A DNA stretch of 64,000 bases from assembly GCF_019443425.1 (NCBI RefSeq), contig NZ_CP080382.1:1860001-1924000 (forward strand). Direction: 5' to 3'. Shown in pieces: positions 1 through 9,643 of this stretch. The first letter of the stretch is position 1, and each line of letters opens with the position of its first letter. The DNA is from Arthrobacter sp. PAMC25284 (lineage in GTDB: Bacteria > Actinomycetota > Actinomycetes > Actinomycetales > Micrococcaceae). A model generated the notes under the pieces. It was given only the letters and a program-made list of their open reading frames with translations. It was not told where the DNA came from and searched no databases. The translations under genes were made by a program, and so were the position numbers.

Positions 1-505
1 CCGACGTCGCTTTGTCCCCGTAGGGGGTGGCCGCGAAGGTCCAGCCTTGGGCAACGTCGGGGTTGGCGGCAGCCTCGACGTAGAAGTCGACCGCCATGCC
101 GCTGCCCAGGAGTTTCAGCGGAATGTACTGGTTCCGGGGTGAGATGGCCTTGATGATGGTGCCGTCCGGGCGCCAGGCGATGCCCTCGCACTGAAACCCC
201 GGGATCTCGGCGGTAAAGCCCAGATCCACTACGACTTCCACCGAGGTGTCAGCCGAGGTACCCCAGGAGTCCGGGACATCGCCCTGGAGCCTGAGCCACA
301 GTGTGCTCCACGGCCGCCCCCAGGCAGCGCCGTGCTCCTGCGGTGCGAAGTCCTGCCGCAGGGCCTCCATAGCCGGCACCGGCTCGTCCGGGACCACCCA
401 GCTGCTCAGTGCGAGCGGGATCGTGCGGGGGTAAATCGCGGGGGTGATACGTTCCCGCAGAAAACGCTCAAGCCGGACTTCCGTGAGACGGCGGTCGTCG
501 TGCAA
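1..505 (-). CDS. Alpha-mannosidase, GH38 family (5' part, runs off the window)
   Basis: Only the N-terminal 168 codons are present; the gene continues past base 1. The translation begins LHDDRRLTEVRLERF and contains ALSSWVVPDEP, WGRPWSTLWLRL, VVDLGFTAEIPGFQCEG and AISPRNQY. These match the N-terminal region that precedes the catalytic domain in bacterial GH38 alpha-mannosidases, which release alpha-mannose from oligosaccharides or glycans. The catalytic zinc-binding residues would lie outside the window. The start is taken as TTG at 505, with AGAGGA six bases upstream. It is transcribed the same way as fdhD but has no obvious functional link to it. The family call rests on recalled N-terminal motifs. 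Confidence 0.8.
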   Translation of the reverse strand, partial: MHDDRRLTEVRLERFLRERITPAIYPRTIPLALSSWVVPDEPVPAMEALRQDFAPQEHGAAWGRPWSTLWLRLQGDVPDSWGTSADTSVEVVVDLGFTAEIPGFQCEGIAWRPDGTIIKAISPRNQYIPLKLLGSGMAVDFYVEAAANPDVAQGWTFAATPYGDKATS

Positions 506-616
506 TGTGATCCTCTTTTGGCTGATGTTCGACGCCGGGTTGCATCCAATCGCTGGACAAAAACCTACTGTGATCCGGCGGCTTTGGCCAACGCAGCCCA
601 CCCGGCCAAGTGGCAG

Positions 617-1498
617 CTAGCCGGTGGCCGGCCCCACCGGCGCCGGCACGGAGACGCGTTCGTGGCCGGCGTAGACGTTCAGGGAGGTACCGCGGCTGAA
701 CCCGGCCAGAGTCATTCCGCTGGATTCGGCCAGCTCGACGGCCAGGCTGGAGGGGGCGCTCACGGCGGCCAGCACAGGAATACCGGCCAACGCCGCCTTC
801 TGGACGAGCTCGAAGGACGCCCGCCCGGAAACCTGAAGCACCGTTCCGGACAGCGGCAACAGTCCCTCCCGCAGCGCCCAGCCAATGACTTTGTCGACGG
901 CGTTGTGCCGGCCCACGTCTTCACGCAGGCACAGCAGTTCCGGGGTGCCGTCCGGTCCAACCCGGAAGAGTCCGGCTGCGTGCACCCCGCCGGTGACGTC
1001 GAAGACCGCCTGGGCCTCGCGCAGCCGGTCCGGCAGGGACGCCAGCGTCTGCACCGGGACCGTGAGCGGGTCGGCGGCGGGGCTGTAGTGCGAGGACTTG
1101 TGCACGGCGTCGATGGAGTCCGTGCCGCAGATTCCACAGGAACTGGAGGTGAAGACATTCCGCCCGGTGGCGGGACGGACAACGTCGGGCCGGAGCTGGG
1201 CTTCCACCACGTTAAAGGTCTGCACTCCGTCTTCGTCCTCGCCGGAGCAGAAGCGCAGGGAGACGAGTTGTGCGGCGTCCCAGATAACACCCTCGGAAAC
1301 CAGGAAACCGGCCACCAGGTCGAAGTCGCTGCCGGGGGTCCGCATCGTCACAGAGAAGGACAGCCCGTCGATCCGGATTTCCAGTGGCTCCTCAACGGCC
1401 AGCACGTCTTCCCGGTGCCGGACCGGAAACTCCAGGGCCTGGGGTGATCCGTCGAGCACAATTTTATGCACCTTGCGGCGCTGCGTCACGCGACCCAT
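617..1498 (-). CDS. fdhD: Formate dehydrogenase accessory sulfurtransferase FdhD
   Basis: This protein of 293 aa belongs to the FdhD family, which passes sulfur from a cysteine desulfurase to the molybdenum cofactor of formate dehydrogenase. The motif SSSCGICGTDSID places the two conserved cysteines at residues 121 and 124, the positions used for sulfur transfer in E. coli FdhD. The C-terminal GFSRGTSLNVYAG is also typical. I chose the ATG at 1498 because GGAG lies just upstream and the family normally starts near MGRVTQRRKV; the frame stays open to 1540. It lies downstream of moeA on the same strand, so it belongs with cofactor maturation. No formate dehydrogenase structural gene is in the window. 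Confidence 0.95.
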   Translation of the reverse strand: MGRVTQRRKVHKIVLDGSPQALEFPVRHREDVLAVEEPLEIRIDGLSFSVTMRTPGSDFDLVAGFLVSEGVIWDAAQLVSLRFCSGEDEDGVQTFNVVEAQLRPDVVRPATGRNVFTSSSCGICGTDSIDAVHKSSHYSPAADPLTVPVQTLASLPDRLREAQAVFDVTGGVHAAGLFRVGPDGTPELLCLREDVGRHNAVDKVIGWALREGLLPLSGTVLQVSGRASFELVQKAALAGIPVLAAVSAPSSLAVELAESSGMTLAGFSRGTSLNVYAGHERVSVPAPVGPATG

Positions 1499-1670
1499 AC
1501 GGTACTCCTTAACTTTTTCGTCTCCGCACCGAAGTCTCAATAGCCTCGTGCGGCTCCCGCTCTGATTCCATCATGGCAACGAGCACGCCGCGAAACCAGC
1601 ACGGGCTGGACGCACGGCGCCACGGGAGGGGACGTGCCGGGATGCCGTCCACGGGGCAGCCGTGGAAGTC

Positions 1671-3128
1671 TCAGTCGAGGAGCGCGCTCCAGTCCACCGG
1701 CCCGCTGTCCGCCGGCGGTTTTCGGGCCGGCTTCTTCGGGGTTGCCTGGGCCTTGGCCGCGGCTGCGCCGGCATCCGGGATTGGTGCGCCCCAGGGCAGG
1801 GCGATAGCGGGGACCAGCGACCCCAGTTGCACGCCGTGCGGCGGGACCACCAGGACGCCGTCGGCCGCGGCCAGTCCACGCATCATGCCCGGGCCTGTGT
1901 GCCGGGCGGGCGATGCCATCCCGTACAGCAGCCGGAAGGGCATCAGCCGGGTTCGCCCGGGTTCGGCTTCGAGCGTCGCTCCACACGGCACCTCAACGAC
2001 GGGCGGCCGTGCGGAGTGTCCCAGGGCCGCCAGAAGCGGCGCCCCGATCGTGGACAGTGCCATCATGGCCGCCAGGGGGTTCCCGGGCAGGCCAACGATG
2101 AATCGGCCGTCCGGCAGTTCCGCGAGGACGGCAGGGTGGCCCGGGCGCATGGCAATGCCGTCGATCAGCAACCGCCCGCCGAGCTCGGCGACGGCACGCC
2201 GCAGGTGGTCGGTTCCGGACACCCCTGTCCCACCCGTGGTGATGACGACGTCGGCGGGCAGGTTGTCGACGTCTTCCGCGGAGCCGCCGTCCGGGCCCGC
2301 CGGGTGGCCGCCGGCTCCGCCCGGTTCCGTGTCTTCGAGTGCGGCGAGCCATTCGGCATAGCTGTCACCGATCTTTACTTCTTCTGTGCAGATCCCGCCG
2401 AGCAGGCGCACGACGGCGGCCAACTGGGGTCCGAAGGTGTCGCGAACCTCGCCCGGTCCCGGCAGGCCCGAGGCCACCACTTCGGAGCCGGTGAGCACCA
2501 GGCGCACCACAGCCTTGCCCAGCACCGGGACGGTGTCGTGGCCGGCGAGGGCGGCGAGGGCCAGATGAGCGGGGTTGAGCACGGTACCGGCGGAGATCAG
2601 CGGCTCTCCGGCTGTGGCTTCCTGTGCGGCTTTGCGGATGTGGTCACCGTTGCGCGGTTCGCCGGGCTTGGCGCTGCCGCCGGTCCTGAGGATCGGCAGC
2701 CCGTCCTCGTCTGCGGCGATCGTTCCGCTCTCGCTCCGGAGCACGGCTTTCGCCCCGGCCGGGATCAGCCCGCCGGTGGCGATTGGGCTGGCTTGGTGCG
2801 GGGCGAGCCGTTGATGGGCTTCGGCCAGGATCCAGGGCCCGCCACCATTAACGGCCCAGCCGTCCATGGCGGAGGAGGCATAATGCGGGATGTCCTGAAG
2901 AGCCGTGACGTCCGCCGCCAGGGTCCGGCCGAGGGCCCGCCGGAGAGACGCCGGCGTGGCCGGGATGGGAGAGGCGCAGTCAAAGGCTAGCTGCCGGGCC
3001 TCCTGCCAGGTATGGTCCAGATGGTGGTGGGCGTCCGGACCGGCGTCGGCTTCGACCGCAGTCACCGGGCCGGAGGCGTCGTCGTCCGCGGCATCGGTGC
3101 CGCTGCCGCGCGCCGGCGCTGCCGTCAT
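1671..3128 (-). CDS. moeA: Molybdopterin molybdotransferase MoeA
   Basis: MoeA inserts molybdate into adenylylated molybdopterin, the last common step of Moco synthesis. The 485-aa product has the MoeA signature YASSAMDGWAV (about residues 83-93), the MoaB/Mog-like domain with TTGGTGVSG, and RPGHPAVLAELPDGRFIVGLPGNPLA. It is longer than the usual 400-420 aa. The extra length is a low-complexity N-terminal stretch of about 35 residues and an Ala/Lys/Pro-rich tail ending PVDWSALLD. The start overlaps the stop of the DUF6457 gene by 4 nt (ATGA), which indicates translational coupling. A start inside the low-complexity N-terminus cannot be excluded. Confidence 0.95.
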   Translation of the reverse strand: MTAAPARGSGTDAADDDASGPVTAVEADAGPDAHHHLDHTWQEARQLAFDCASPIPATPASLRRALGRTLAADVTALQDIPHYASSAMDGWAVNGGGPWILAEAHQRLAPHQASPIATGGLIPAGAKAVLRSESGTIAADEDGLPILRTGGSAKPGEPRNGDHIRKAAQEATAGEPLISAGTVLNPAHLALAALAGHDTVPVLGKAVVRLVLTGSEVVASGLPGPGEVRDTFGPQLAAVVRLLGGICTEEVKIGDSYAEWLAALEDTEPGGAGGHPAGPDGGSAEDVDNLPADVVITTGGTGVSGTDHLRRAVAELGGRLLIDGIAMRPGHPAVLAELPDGRFIVGLPGNPLAAMMALSTIGAPLLAALGHSARPPVVEVPCGATLEAEPGRTRLMPFRLLYGMASPARHTGPGMMRGLAAADGVLVVPPHGVQLGSLVPAIALPWGAPIPDAGAAAAKAQATPKKPARKPPADSGPVDWSALLD

Positions 3129-3412
3129 GCGTCGGAGGTTTCAGTGGCCGCGTAGTCCTTCGCGAGCCGGCGAGCCACACCCATCGCCGCGCGCATGGAT
3201 TCATCCTCGGTAGCCTGGCCCGAGCCGGCGGCAAGCCCGGCCGCGTACCCGGCAATAAAGGTGGTCAGCGGCGCGGCGGGGCGCACCACGGAGTGCGCGG
3301 CGACCCCGGCGAGGGAGAGGATCTCGGTTACATCGATCTCAACGCCCTCCAGCTCCAGCGCCTGGAGCAGCGCACGGCACCAGTCTTCCAGCGTTTCATC
3401 CTGGCTCTTCAC
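3125..3412 (-). CDS. DUF6457 domain protein in a molybdenum cofactor operon
   Basis: A 95-aa acidic helical protein (MKSQDETLEDWCRALLQAL...). It resembles the small DUF6457 proteins that actinobacteria carry between mobA and moeA. No catalytic motif is visible and its biochemical role is not known to me. It starts 2 nt after the mobA frame ends and overlaps moeA by 4 nt, so the three genes form one translationally coupled unit. Its constant location argues for a role in molybdopterin guanylylation or insertion, but that is inference. Confidence 0.85.
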   Translation of the reverse strand: MKSQDETLEDWCRALLQALELEGVEIDVTEILSLAGVAAHSVVRPAAPLTTFIAGYAAGLAAGSGQATEDESMRAAMGVARRLAKDYAATETSDA

Positions 3413-3414
3413 CG

Positions 3415-4178
3415 TTAGCCTCCAAAATCGTGGTCAGGAGCGGACGCCTGACCGGTTGTTTCGGGCGCGGCCGGACCCCGGGTGGAAACGCCGAGGGCGG
3501 ACGCGTCGTCCCACGTATCCACATCGTCGGTGGAACCGGCCGGGACACGGACTTCCCGCACTTCAAGACTAGCAAGAAGTGCGAAGACGGAAGCGTTTTC
3601 CAGAGCGCCCCGCCGGGCGGCATCGGCGACGGATCGTTGTAGCGCAGCCGTGTCATAAAGGGCCACGAGCGGCTGCCGGCGGCCATCGGCGGAGACCGCC
3701 ATAACGCTCCCGGCTTCGGCCCGGCTCCCGCCGGCCGGCGCCGCGGAACCGGCCACGCCCTCCCCCGCCGCCGCGGCGAGGAGGACCCCGACGGCGGCGG
3801 CCGCGCGCGGCATGTCACAGGCGAGGACGAGGGTCAGGGGTGCGGGCCCCCGTCCGGCGTCGTCAGGGTCGGCGGCAGGACCGCCGGCCGCGGACTCATC
3901 GTCCCGCGCAGGGTCGGCGGCATTTTCCGCCAGTTTGGCAAGCCCGGCAGCGATGGCTGCAGCGGGGCCCCTGCGAAGGGAGGCTCTTCCCGGCAGTTCA
4001 GGACGGAGTCGGGCAGGGTGCCGGGGTCCGGGCCAACGACGACGACCCTCCGGGCGCCGCGGGCTGCGCGCAGTGCGAGAGCCAGCAGGGTGCTGCCGTC
4101 CACGAGAAGACCGGCTTTGGGCACCCCGGAAAGCCGGGCGGACCTGCCCCCGGCCAGAATCACTGCATCGAACTCCAC
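3415..4178 (-). pseudogene. mobA: Molybdenum cofactor guanylyltransferase MobA, split by a -1 frameshift
   Basis: MobA transfers GMP from GTP to molybdopterin. The N-terminal part, from the GTG at 4178, carries the nucleotide-binding motif VILAGGRSARLSGVPKA and reads REEPPFAGAP. It then runs into an unrelated frame. The correct continuation (GPAAAIAAGLAKL, then LTLVLACDMPRAAA with the metal-binding CDMP motif, and the C-terminal VDTWDDASAL) lies in another frame. The frame changes at the 8-base tract GGGGCCCC at 3964-3971. One added base gives a single ORF of 254 aa, normal for MobA. The sequence as given encodes a 114-aa truncated product. This is either a real pseudogene or a homopolymer base-call error. 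Confidence 0.9.
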
Positions 4179-4257
4179 CCGATCAGCCTAGCGCGGTGCC
4201 GGCCGGGAGAGGCGACGCCGCGGCGGCCGGCAATCCCGGCTCCGGAGCGGGAAAAGA

Positions 4258-4758
4258 TCAGGCCGCGGATTCGGGCAACAGGAACGGGTCCCAGTCCGGC
4301 GCGGGTTTTTCGAGCTCTTTAATCTGCCAGATTGCACCCCTCGGCGGTGCGGGGACAAAACCGAGTTTCCAGCCCATTTCCGCCGGCGTGTGGTCACCCT
4401 TGACGTTGTTGCAGCGCAGGCACGCGGCCACCAGATTTTCCCAGGATGAGGCTCCGCCGCGGGACTTGGGCTGGACGTGGTCGATGGTGTGCGCCGCCTT
4501 GCCGCAGTAGGCGCAGTGGTGGCCGTCCCGGCGGAGGACGCCACGCCGGCTGACGGCCGTGATGGTGTTGTATCGGGGCCTGATGTAGCGGTGCAGGAGG
4601 ATAACAGTCGGGCGCCCGAGGACATCCTGGGGCCCGACGACGGGATCCTCACCTTCGGCCACGACGCTGGCTTTTCCGGTGAGCACGAGGACAAGAGCCC
4701 GGCGGAAGGTCACTACCGCGAGCGGTTCATATCCTGCATTCAGAACGAGAGTGCGCAT
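4258..4758 (-). CDS. HNH endonuclease
   Basis: A 166-aa HNH-family nuclease. The C-terminal half has a zinc ribbon and active-site core: CAYC (82-85), TIDHVQPKSRGG with His94, WENLVAAC with Asn108, and CLRC (113-116). The N-terminal MRTLVLNAGYEPL is characteristic of the stand-alone HNH protein conserved across Actinobacteria, whose physiological role is unclear. I chose the second ATG (4758) because AGAGG is at the right distance there, while it lies only about 1 nt from the ATG at 4764. There is no methylase or restriction partner nearby, so it is unlikely to be a restriction enzyme. Confidence 0.93.
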   Translation of the reverse strand: MRTLVLNAGYEPLAVVTFRRALVLVLTGKASVVAEGEDPVVGPQDVLGRPTVILLHRYIRPRYNTITAVSRRGVLRRDGHHCAYCGKAAHTIDHVQPKSRGGASSWENLVAACLRCNNVKGDHTPAEMGWKLGFVPAPPRGAIWQIKELEKPAPDWDPFLLPESAA

Positions 4759-4926
4759 CCGCATACCTCTTCACGGCCGCACCCGCCAGCGGCACGAGGG
4801 CCGGCTGCCCTCTGCATGGTCGGGCTATGGATCGACACCATAAGAGTAAACACTCAAGTGCCCGATCACCGAATTCTTCTGCGGACGTTCAATCCATATC
4901 CGGCGTGGCTGCCGCGCGGGAAAACC

Positions 4927-4961
4927 AAAGAACCCCTGCCCGGGAAGGGCAGGGGTTCTTT
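4927..4961 (-). terminator. Intrinsic terminator of the NlpC/P60 gene
   Basis: Perfect inverted repeat with 15-bp arms (AAAGAACCCCTGCCC and its complement) around a 5-nt loop. It lies 20 bases beyond the stop codon of the NlpC/P60 gene. The outer arm plus the following TTTGGTTTT on the minus strand supplies a U-rich tail. Confidence 0.9.
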
Positions 4962-4981
4962 GAGAAACCGGTACTTGCAGC

Positions 4982-5740
4982 CTAGCCGCCGACGCGGATG
5001 AAGACCGGGCCGGAGCCGACGTTGACGCTGAACAGCGCGGTGGTTCCGCCGTTCCAGCCGCCGTGGACAGCCATGCCGTTGCCGACGTAGACAGCGATGT
5101 GAGCGAGGCCCATACCGCCATTGGCGTAGTAGGCGAGGTCGCCCGGCTTGGCCTCAGCAGCGCTGACGGTGCGGCCCAGGGACAGGTAGCCTGCCGGCCA
5201 GCCGCGGTAGTTGATGCCGGCTGCCGCAAGTGCGTTGGACGCGAGGGCCGTGCAGTCCTGCGACACGCCAATCTGTGCGTAGGCAGCAGCGGCAATGCTT
5301 GCGCCGTTGCCGCTGCCGATACCTGCAGGCACGCTGGCGGAGGCGGATCCTGCAGTGGCAGATCCTGCGGTGGCAGTCTGCGCGCCGCCGGTGTTGGAGT
5401 TCTGCACCTTGACAACAGGCTTGGCCACAACGGGGGCCGCCGTCGTGGACACGGCCGGCTTTTCATAGGAAATCGCAATGGTTGAAGCAGCCGAGATCGT
5501 TGCCGGGGCAACAGAGGACTGGACTTCGAGTGTCGAAGCAGACGTGGATTCACGCTGAACGTTGGTCTCAGCAGCGTTGGCTGCGATACCGCTGGTCAGG
5601 ACCATGCCGGATGCTGCAGCGATGACTGCGGCCTGGCGGCCCATGCCGCCGGCGTTGTCGCCGACAGCTTTGGCAATGACGGCGAGCGAGTTGGTCTTGG
5701 TGACCTCGGCGCGGTGACGTGCGGTTGCACGAGTAGTCAT
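4982..5740 (-). CDS. Secreted NlpC/P60 (C40) cell-wall hydrolase
   Basis: A 252-aa secreted protein. A hydrophobic segment (AAVIAAASGMVLTSGIAANAA, about residues 37-57) acts as a signal peptide, with cleavage likely near ANA-AE. A Ser/Thr/Ala-rich linker follows, then a C-terminal NlpC/P60 domain of about 100 residues. The catalytic Cys163 lies in QDCTALASNAL and the His214 in LAHIAVYVG, consistent with a gamma-D-Glu-diamino acid endopeptidase acting on peptidoglycan. There is no LysM or SH3 domain. The long leader contains a c-di-AMP riboswitch, so expression probably follows cell-wall or osmotic state. A strong terminator ends the transcript. Start ATG at 5740 with GAAAGAGAG upstream. Confidence 0.92.
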   Translation of the reverse strand: MTTRATARHRAEVTKTNSLAVIAKAVGDNAGGMGRQAAVIAAASGMVLTSGIAANAAETNVQRESTSASTLEVQSSVAPATISAASTIAISYEKPAVSTTAAPVVAKPVVKVQNSNTGGAQTATAGSATAGSASASVPAGIGSGNGASIAAAAYAQIGVSQDCTALASNALAAAGINYRGWPAGYLSLGRTVSAAEAKPGDLAYYANGGMGLAHIAVYVGNGMAVHGGWNGGTTALFSVNVGSGPVFIRVGG

Positions 5741-6016
5741 TCAGTTCTCTCTTTCGTGATCCTTGGGCCGCGCGCATTTGGGCGCAGGCTGAGGACGCTC
5801 CGGCATCTTGGGGGTACGCCGGATCGCCCCGAATGGGTTAGTTAGCGAAGGGTGTACTGCGAAGACGCGCCAAAAGCGGAAACTGCATTGAGGAAACTGT
5901 TCCGGGCGCCGGTAAGGGCAACAGCGGAACTTGGTTTCAGCGGGCTCCGAAGAGCCGCGCCAGCGCGATAGCGCGCAGTTTTGTGGCGTGTAGACACGAA
6001 AGTAGCCTCTCCCAAT

Positions 6017-6150
6017 GCCTGCGAGGTGAGCTGTCGGATTCGGATGGGAGTCACCCGGCCGCGCAGCTTCCTGGGAAGCTTTTGCGACTTAACCCCAAGG
6101 CCTTCTTTCGAAAGCCAAAATTGGTTCCCCCGCCCCTGCCAGACGATGTC
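6017..6150 (-). promoter_or_regulatory. c-di-AMP riboswitch (ydaO/yuaA type) upstream of the NlpC/P60 gene
   Basis: Read on the minus strand, the leader contains the conserved blocks CAGGGGCGGGGGAACCA, TTGGGGTTAAGTC, CGGCCGGGTGACTCCCA and CCGAATCCGACAGCTCACC. It closes with TCGCAGGC pairing back to the first block. These are the core elements of the ydaO/yuaA aptamer that binds cyclic di-AMP and controls rpf, NlpC/P60 and other wall genes in actinobacteria. The aptamer ends about 276 nt before the start codon, leaving room for an expression platform. An imperfect hairpin around 5786-5815 is a candidate. The stretch 5741-6016 holds no gene. Confidence 0.92.
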
Positions 6151-6198
6151 ATGCGAACGGACCTTGAGCGGTGGCAGAGCTAGGCAATCCACTCAAGA

Positions 6199-6223
6199 GC
6201 GCCAACTTCGGAGAACTTGGCGC
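6199..6223 (-). terminator. Possible terminator after the M23 peptidase gene
   Basis: Inverted repeat GCGCCAA...TTGGCGC with 7-bp perfect arms, extendable with one mismatch. It lies 88 nt after the M23 stop codon and upstream of the next riboswitch. There is no clear U-tract, so the call is weak. Confidence 0.4.
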
Positions 6224-6310
6224 ATGCCCGACTTTACAGGAGTGCGGATTCAATGTCACATTCAGATCACGGCGTGTCAGATGAATGCGAGAGCGACCGA
6301 TCAGCTTGGC

Positions 6311-7123
6311 CTAGAGCCAGCCGAGCGGATCCACAACATCGCCGTTGACCATGACCTCAAAGTGGAGGTGGCACCCGGTGGAGGCGCCGGTGGTCCCGGT
6401 CAAGGCGATCAGCTCGCCTCGGGAAACTTTCTGGCCGACCTGGACCGAGGAGGACGACAGGTGGTTGTACGTCGTCTCGAGGCCGTTGCCGTGATCTACC
6501 ACAACCCGGTTCCCGCCCCCGAAGGGGTGCCAGGCCGCGAAGGTTACCGTGCCGCTGGCCGCAGCGCGAACGGCTGCTCCGCACTGGATCGTGTAGTCCT
6601 GCCCGCGATGGAATTCCCCCGGGCCGCCCGTGATCGGGCTGACGCGGAAGCCAAACGGGGACGTGGCCGTCAGGAGATCCAGGGGCGCGCCAAGGCTACC
6701 GGCCGATGCCGCGGCCGTGATGCTGCCGACAGACTGGGCACTCAACAGCTGCTTCAGCTTCGAGTCCGGGTCGCCCTTAGTGGTGACGGCGGTGCGGCTG
6801 AAATCGATCTTTGCGGCGGCCTCAGCCGTAACGGCCTGGGATTCCGAAGCGGTAACGGCGGCCCCGGGGCTGGCCACCACGGGACTGGTCACCGGCACGG
6901 TCACCGTAAGAATCAGGCCGGTAGCGGCCAGGGCGATGCCGGCCTTCTGCCCAACCCCACTGGCGGCGGCAAACTCTGTTACCTGCCGGAACGGACTGCG
7001 CCGGCCCCGGCGCTCATCACGATGGGCATCACGCGGGCGGATGTCCGAAACGGCGACAGCCTGACGCGGAGCCGGGGCGGGGCCAGTCGCACGGCGGCGG
7101 CCCCTGGCGGTCTGGATGGTCAA
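6311..7123 (-). CDS. Secreted M23 (LytM-type) peptidase
   Basis: A 270-aa protein with a basic cytoplasmic N-terminus of about 55 residues. One hydrophobic segment follows (AGIALAATGLILTVTVPVTSP, about 61-81), and then a C-terminal M23 metallopeptidase domain. The zinc ligands are visible: HRGQD (His172, Asp176) and HLHFE (His252, His254), together with SPFGFRVSPITG and NHLSS. Such enzymes cut peptidoglycan cross-bridges or act as amidase activators. The start is TTG at 7123 with GAGAGGAA about 6 nt upstream. The aptamer of a c-di-AMP riboswitch ends almost at that ribosome-binding site. The neighbouring NlpC/P60 gene has the same type of control, so the two hydrolases probably respond together. 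Confidence 0.92.
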   Translation of the reverse strand: MTIQTARGRRRATGPAPAPRQAVAVSDIRPRDAHRDERRGRRSPFRQVTEFAAASGVGQKAGIALAATGLILTVTVPVTSPVVASPGAAVTASESQAVTAEAAAKIDFSRTAVTTKGDPDSKLKQLLSAQSVGSITAAASAGSLGAPLDLLTATSPFGFRVSPITGGPGEFHRGQDYTIQCGAAVRAAASGTVTFAAWHPFGGGNRVVVDHGNGLETTYNHLSSSSVQVGQKVSRGELIALTGTTGASTGCHLHFEVMVNGDVVDPLGWL

Positions 7124-7143
7124 GAAGGGTTCCTCTCTGGATG

Positions 7144-7316
7144 GCCTGCGGAGTTAGCTGTCGGATTCGGGTCAGAGATCAAAGACCCGGTCCGCCGTGG
7201 CACGCTTCCGGCGACCGGGAATCCGTGGATTCCGCGGTTCGGGGAGCTTGCTGCTGGCGGACTTCACCCCAAGGCCGCAAAAAGCAGCCAATAAGTGGGT
7301 CCCCCGCCCCTGCCAG
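7144..7316 (-). promoter_or_regulatory. c-di-AMP riboswitch (ydaO/yuaA type) upstream of the M23 peptidase gene
   Basis: The minus strand shows CTGGCAGGGGCGGGGGACCCA, CCTTGGGGTGAAGTCC, CCGAATCCGACAGCTAACTCCGCAGGC in order, the ydaO/yuaA aptamer core. A longer variable arm (7175-7245) makes it larger than the copy at 6017. The 3' strand of the closing helix (GCAGGCCATCCAG) is followed directly by the GAGAGGAA Shine-Dalgarno sequence. That suggests control of translation initiation rather than a distant terminator. A TATAGT hexamer on the minus strand at 7395-7400 is a candidate -10 box. I see no gene in 7317-7484. Confidence 0.92.
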
Positions 7317-7484
7317 AGGGAGATTCTGCGACTGATCCGCTGGCAGGGTTCGGCTTCGGATCAGGTAACGCTTTGGTATCGGTAGTAGCCACCAACTATA
7401 GGCGATTAAGCGGTTTGGTAATAAATCCGTGATATCGGCCACAAACTCAGTAGCGGGGCCGGAAGGTTCGGCAAGCGGACAGGA

Positions 7485-8181
7485 TTAGCCGATGGCCACG
7501 AAGACATGGGCAGCCACCTCGGGCGGAAGCTCCAACGCTCCGGTGATGCCGGGAACCCGGACGGAAATGTACTCCCCGACGCGTTCCAGCGAAACAAGGG
7601 CGCCGGGACGAATCCCCCCCTCATCAAGCTGGAGCAGCAGCTCGGGTTCCACTTGAATCGGTTCGGCAAGGCGGCTGATGGTCACCCGGGAGTCCGACTG
7701 GTAACCGGCCATGGCGTCCAGCAGGTTCACGACGCCGTCGGCGCCGTCCTGCTGCGGCAGCCCGCCGAGCTCTACCAGCCCAGGGATCGGATTTCCGTAA
7801 GGCGAAACGGTCGGGTGGCTGAGCATCTCGAAGATCCGGCGCTCAACGCGCTCGCTCATCACGTGCTCCCAGCGGCAGGCTTCCTCATGGACATAGGGCC
7901 CAGTCGAGTCCGATCACATCCGCGAGCAGCCGTTCGGCGAGGCGGTGCTTGCGCATAACGCTGATGGCGCGTTTGCGGCCGGTTTCGGTCAGTTCAAGGT
8001 GACGGTCGCGTGAAACAACAACCAACCCGTCCCGCTCCATCCGGCCGATGGTCTGGGATACAGTCGGGCCCGAATGACGCAGCCGCTCGGCGATGCGGGC
8101 GCGGAGAGCCACGATGTTTTCTTCTTCGAGTTCCAAAATGGTCCGAAGATACATCTCCGTCGTATCGATCAGATCCGTCAT
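7485..8181 (-). pseudogene. ideR: Iron-dependent regulator IdeR/DtxR, split by a +1 frameshift
   Basis: The N-terminal 96 codons from the ATG at 8181 ([44 protein letters not shown]) are a DtxR-family winged helix and dimerisation region. The frame then ends [12 protein letters not shown]. The rest ([19 protein letters not shown], the metal-binding segment with the C-x-x-E-H ligands, then NPIPGLVELG and an SH3-like C-terminus) continues in another frame. One surplus base at about 7893-7895 causes the break; removing it gives 231 aa, the normal IdeR length. As written, the protein would lack primary metal ligands and could not sense Fe(II). RBS GAGGAG lies upstream. It diverges from serC. Confidence 0.9.
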
Positions 8182-9622
<1,441 letters not shown>

Positions 9623-9643
9623 CATCCGCCGGACGCTGAAGCG

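Noticed and set aside
332-1447. Plus-strand ORF of 371 codons over fdhD
   Set aside because: It is a shadow of fdhD and the upstream gene: composition is Gly/Arg/Gln-rich with no family motif, while the opposite strand carries clear FdhD motifs.
1499-1570. Small ORF ending just before fdhD (MMESEREPHEAIETSVRRRKS)
   Set aside because: Only about 21 codons with no clear ribosome site or family; could be a leader peptide but there is no supporting evidence.
4258-4758. HNH gene as part of a restriction or defence system
   Set aside because: No methyltransferase, helicase or other defence gene nearby; the protein matches the housekeeping-type single HNH of Actinobacteria.
5842-6192. Minus-strand ORF of 116 codons upstream of the NlpC/P60 gene
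   Set aside because: It lies within the c-di-AMP riboswitch and leader, which explain the sequence conservation. No homologous protein recognised.
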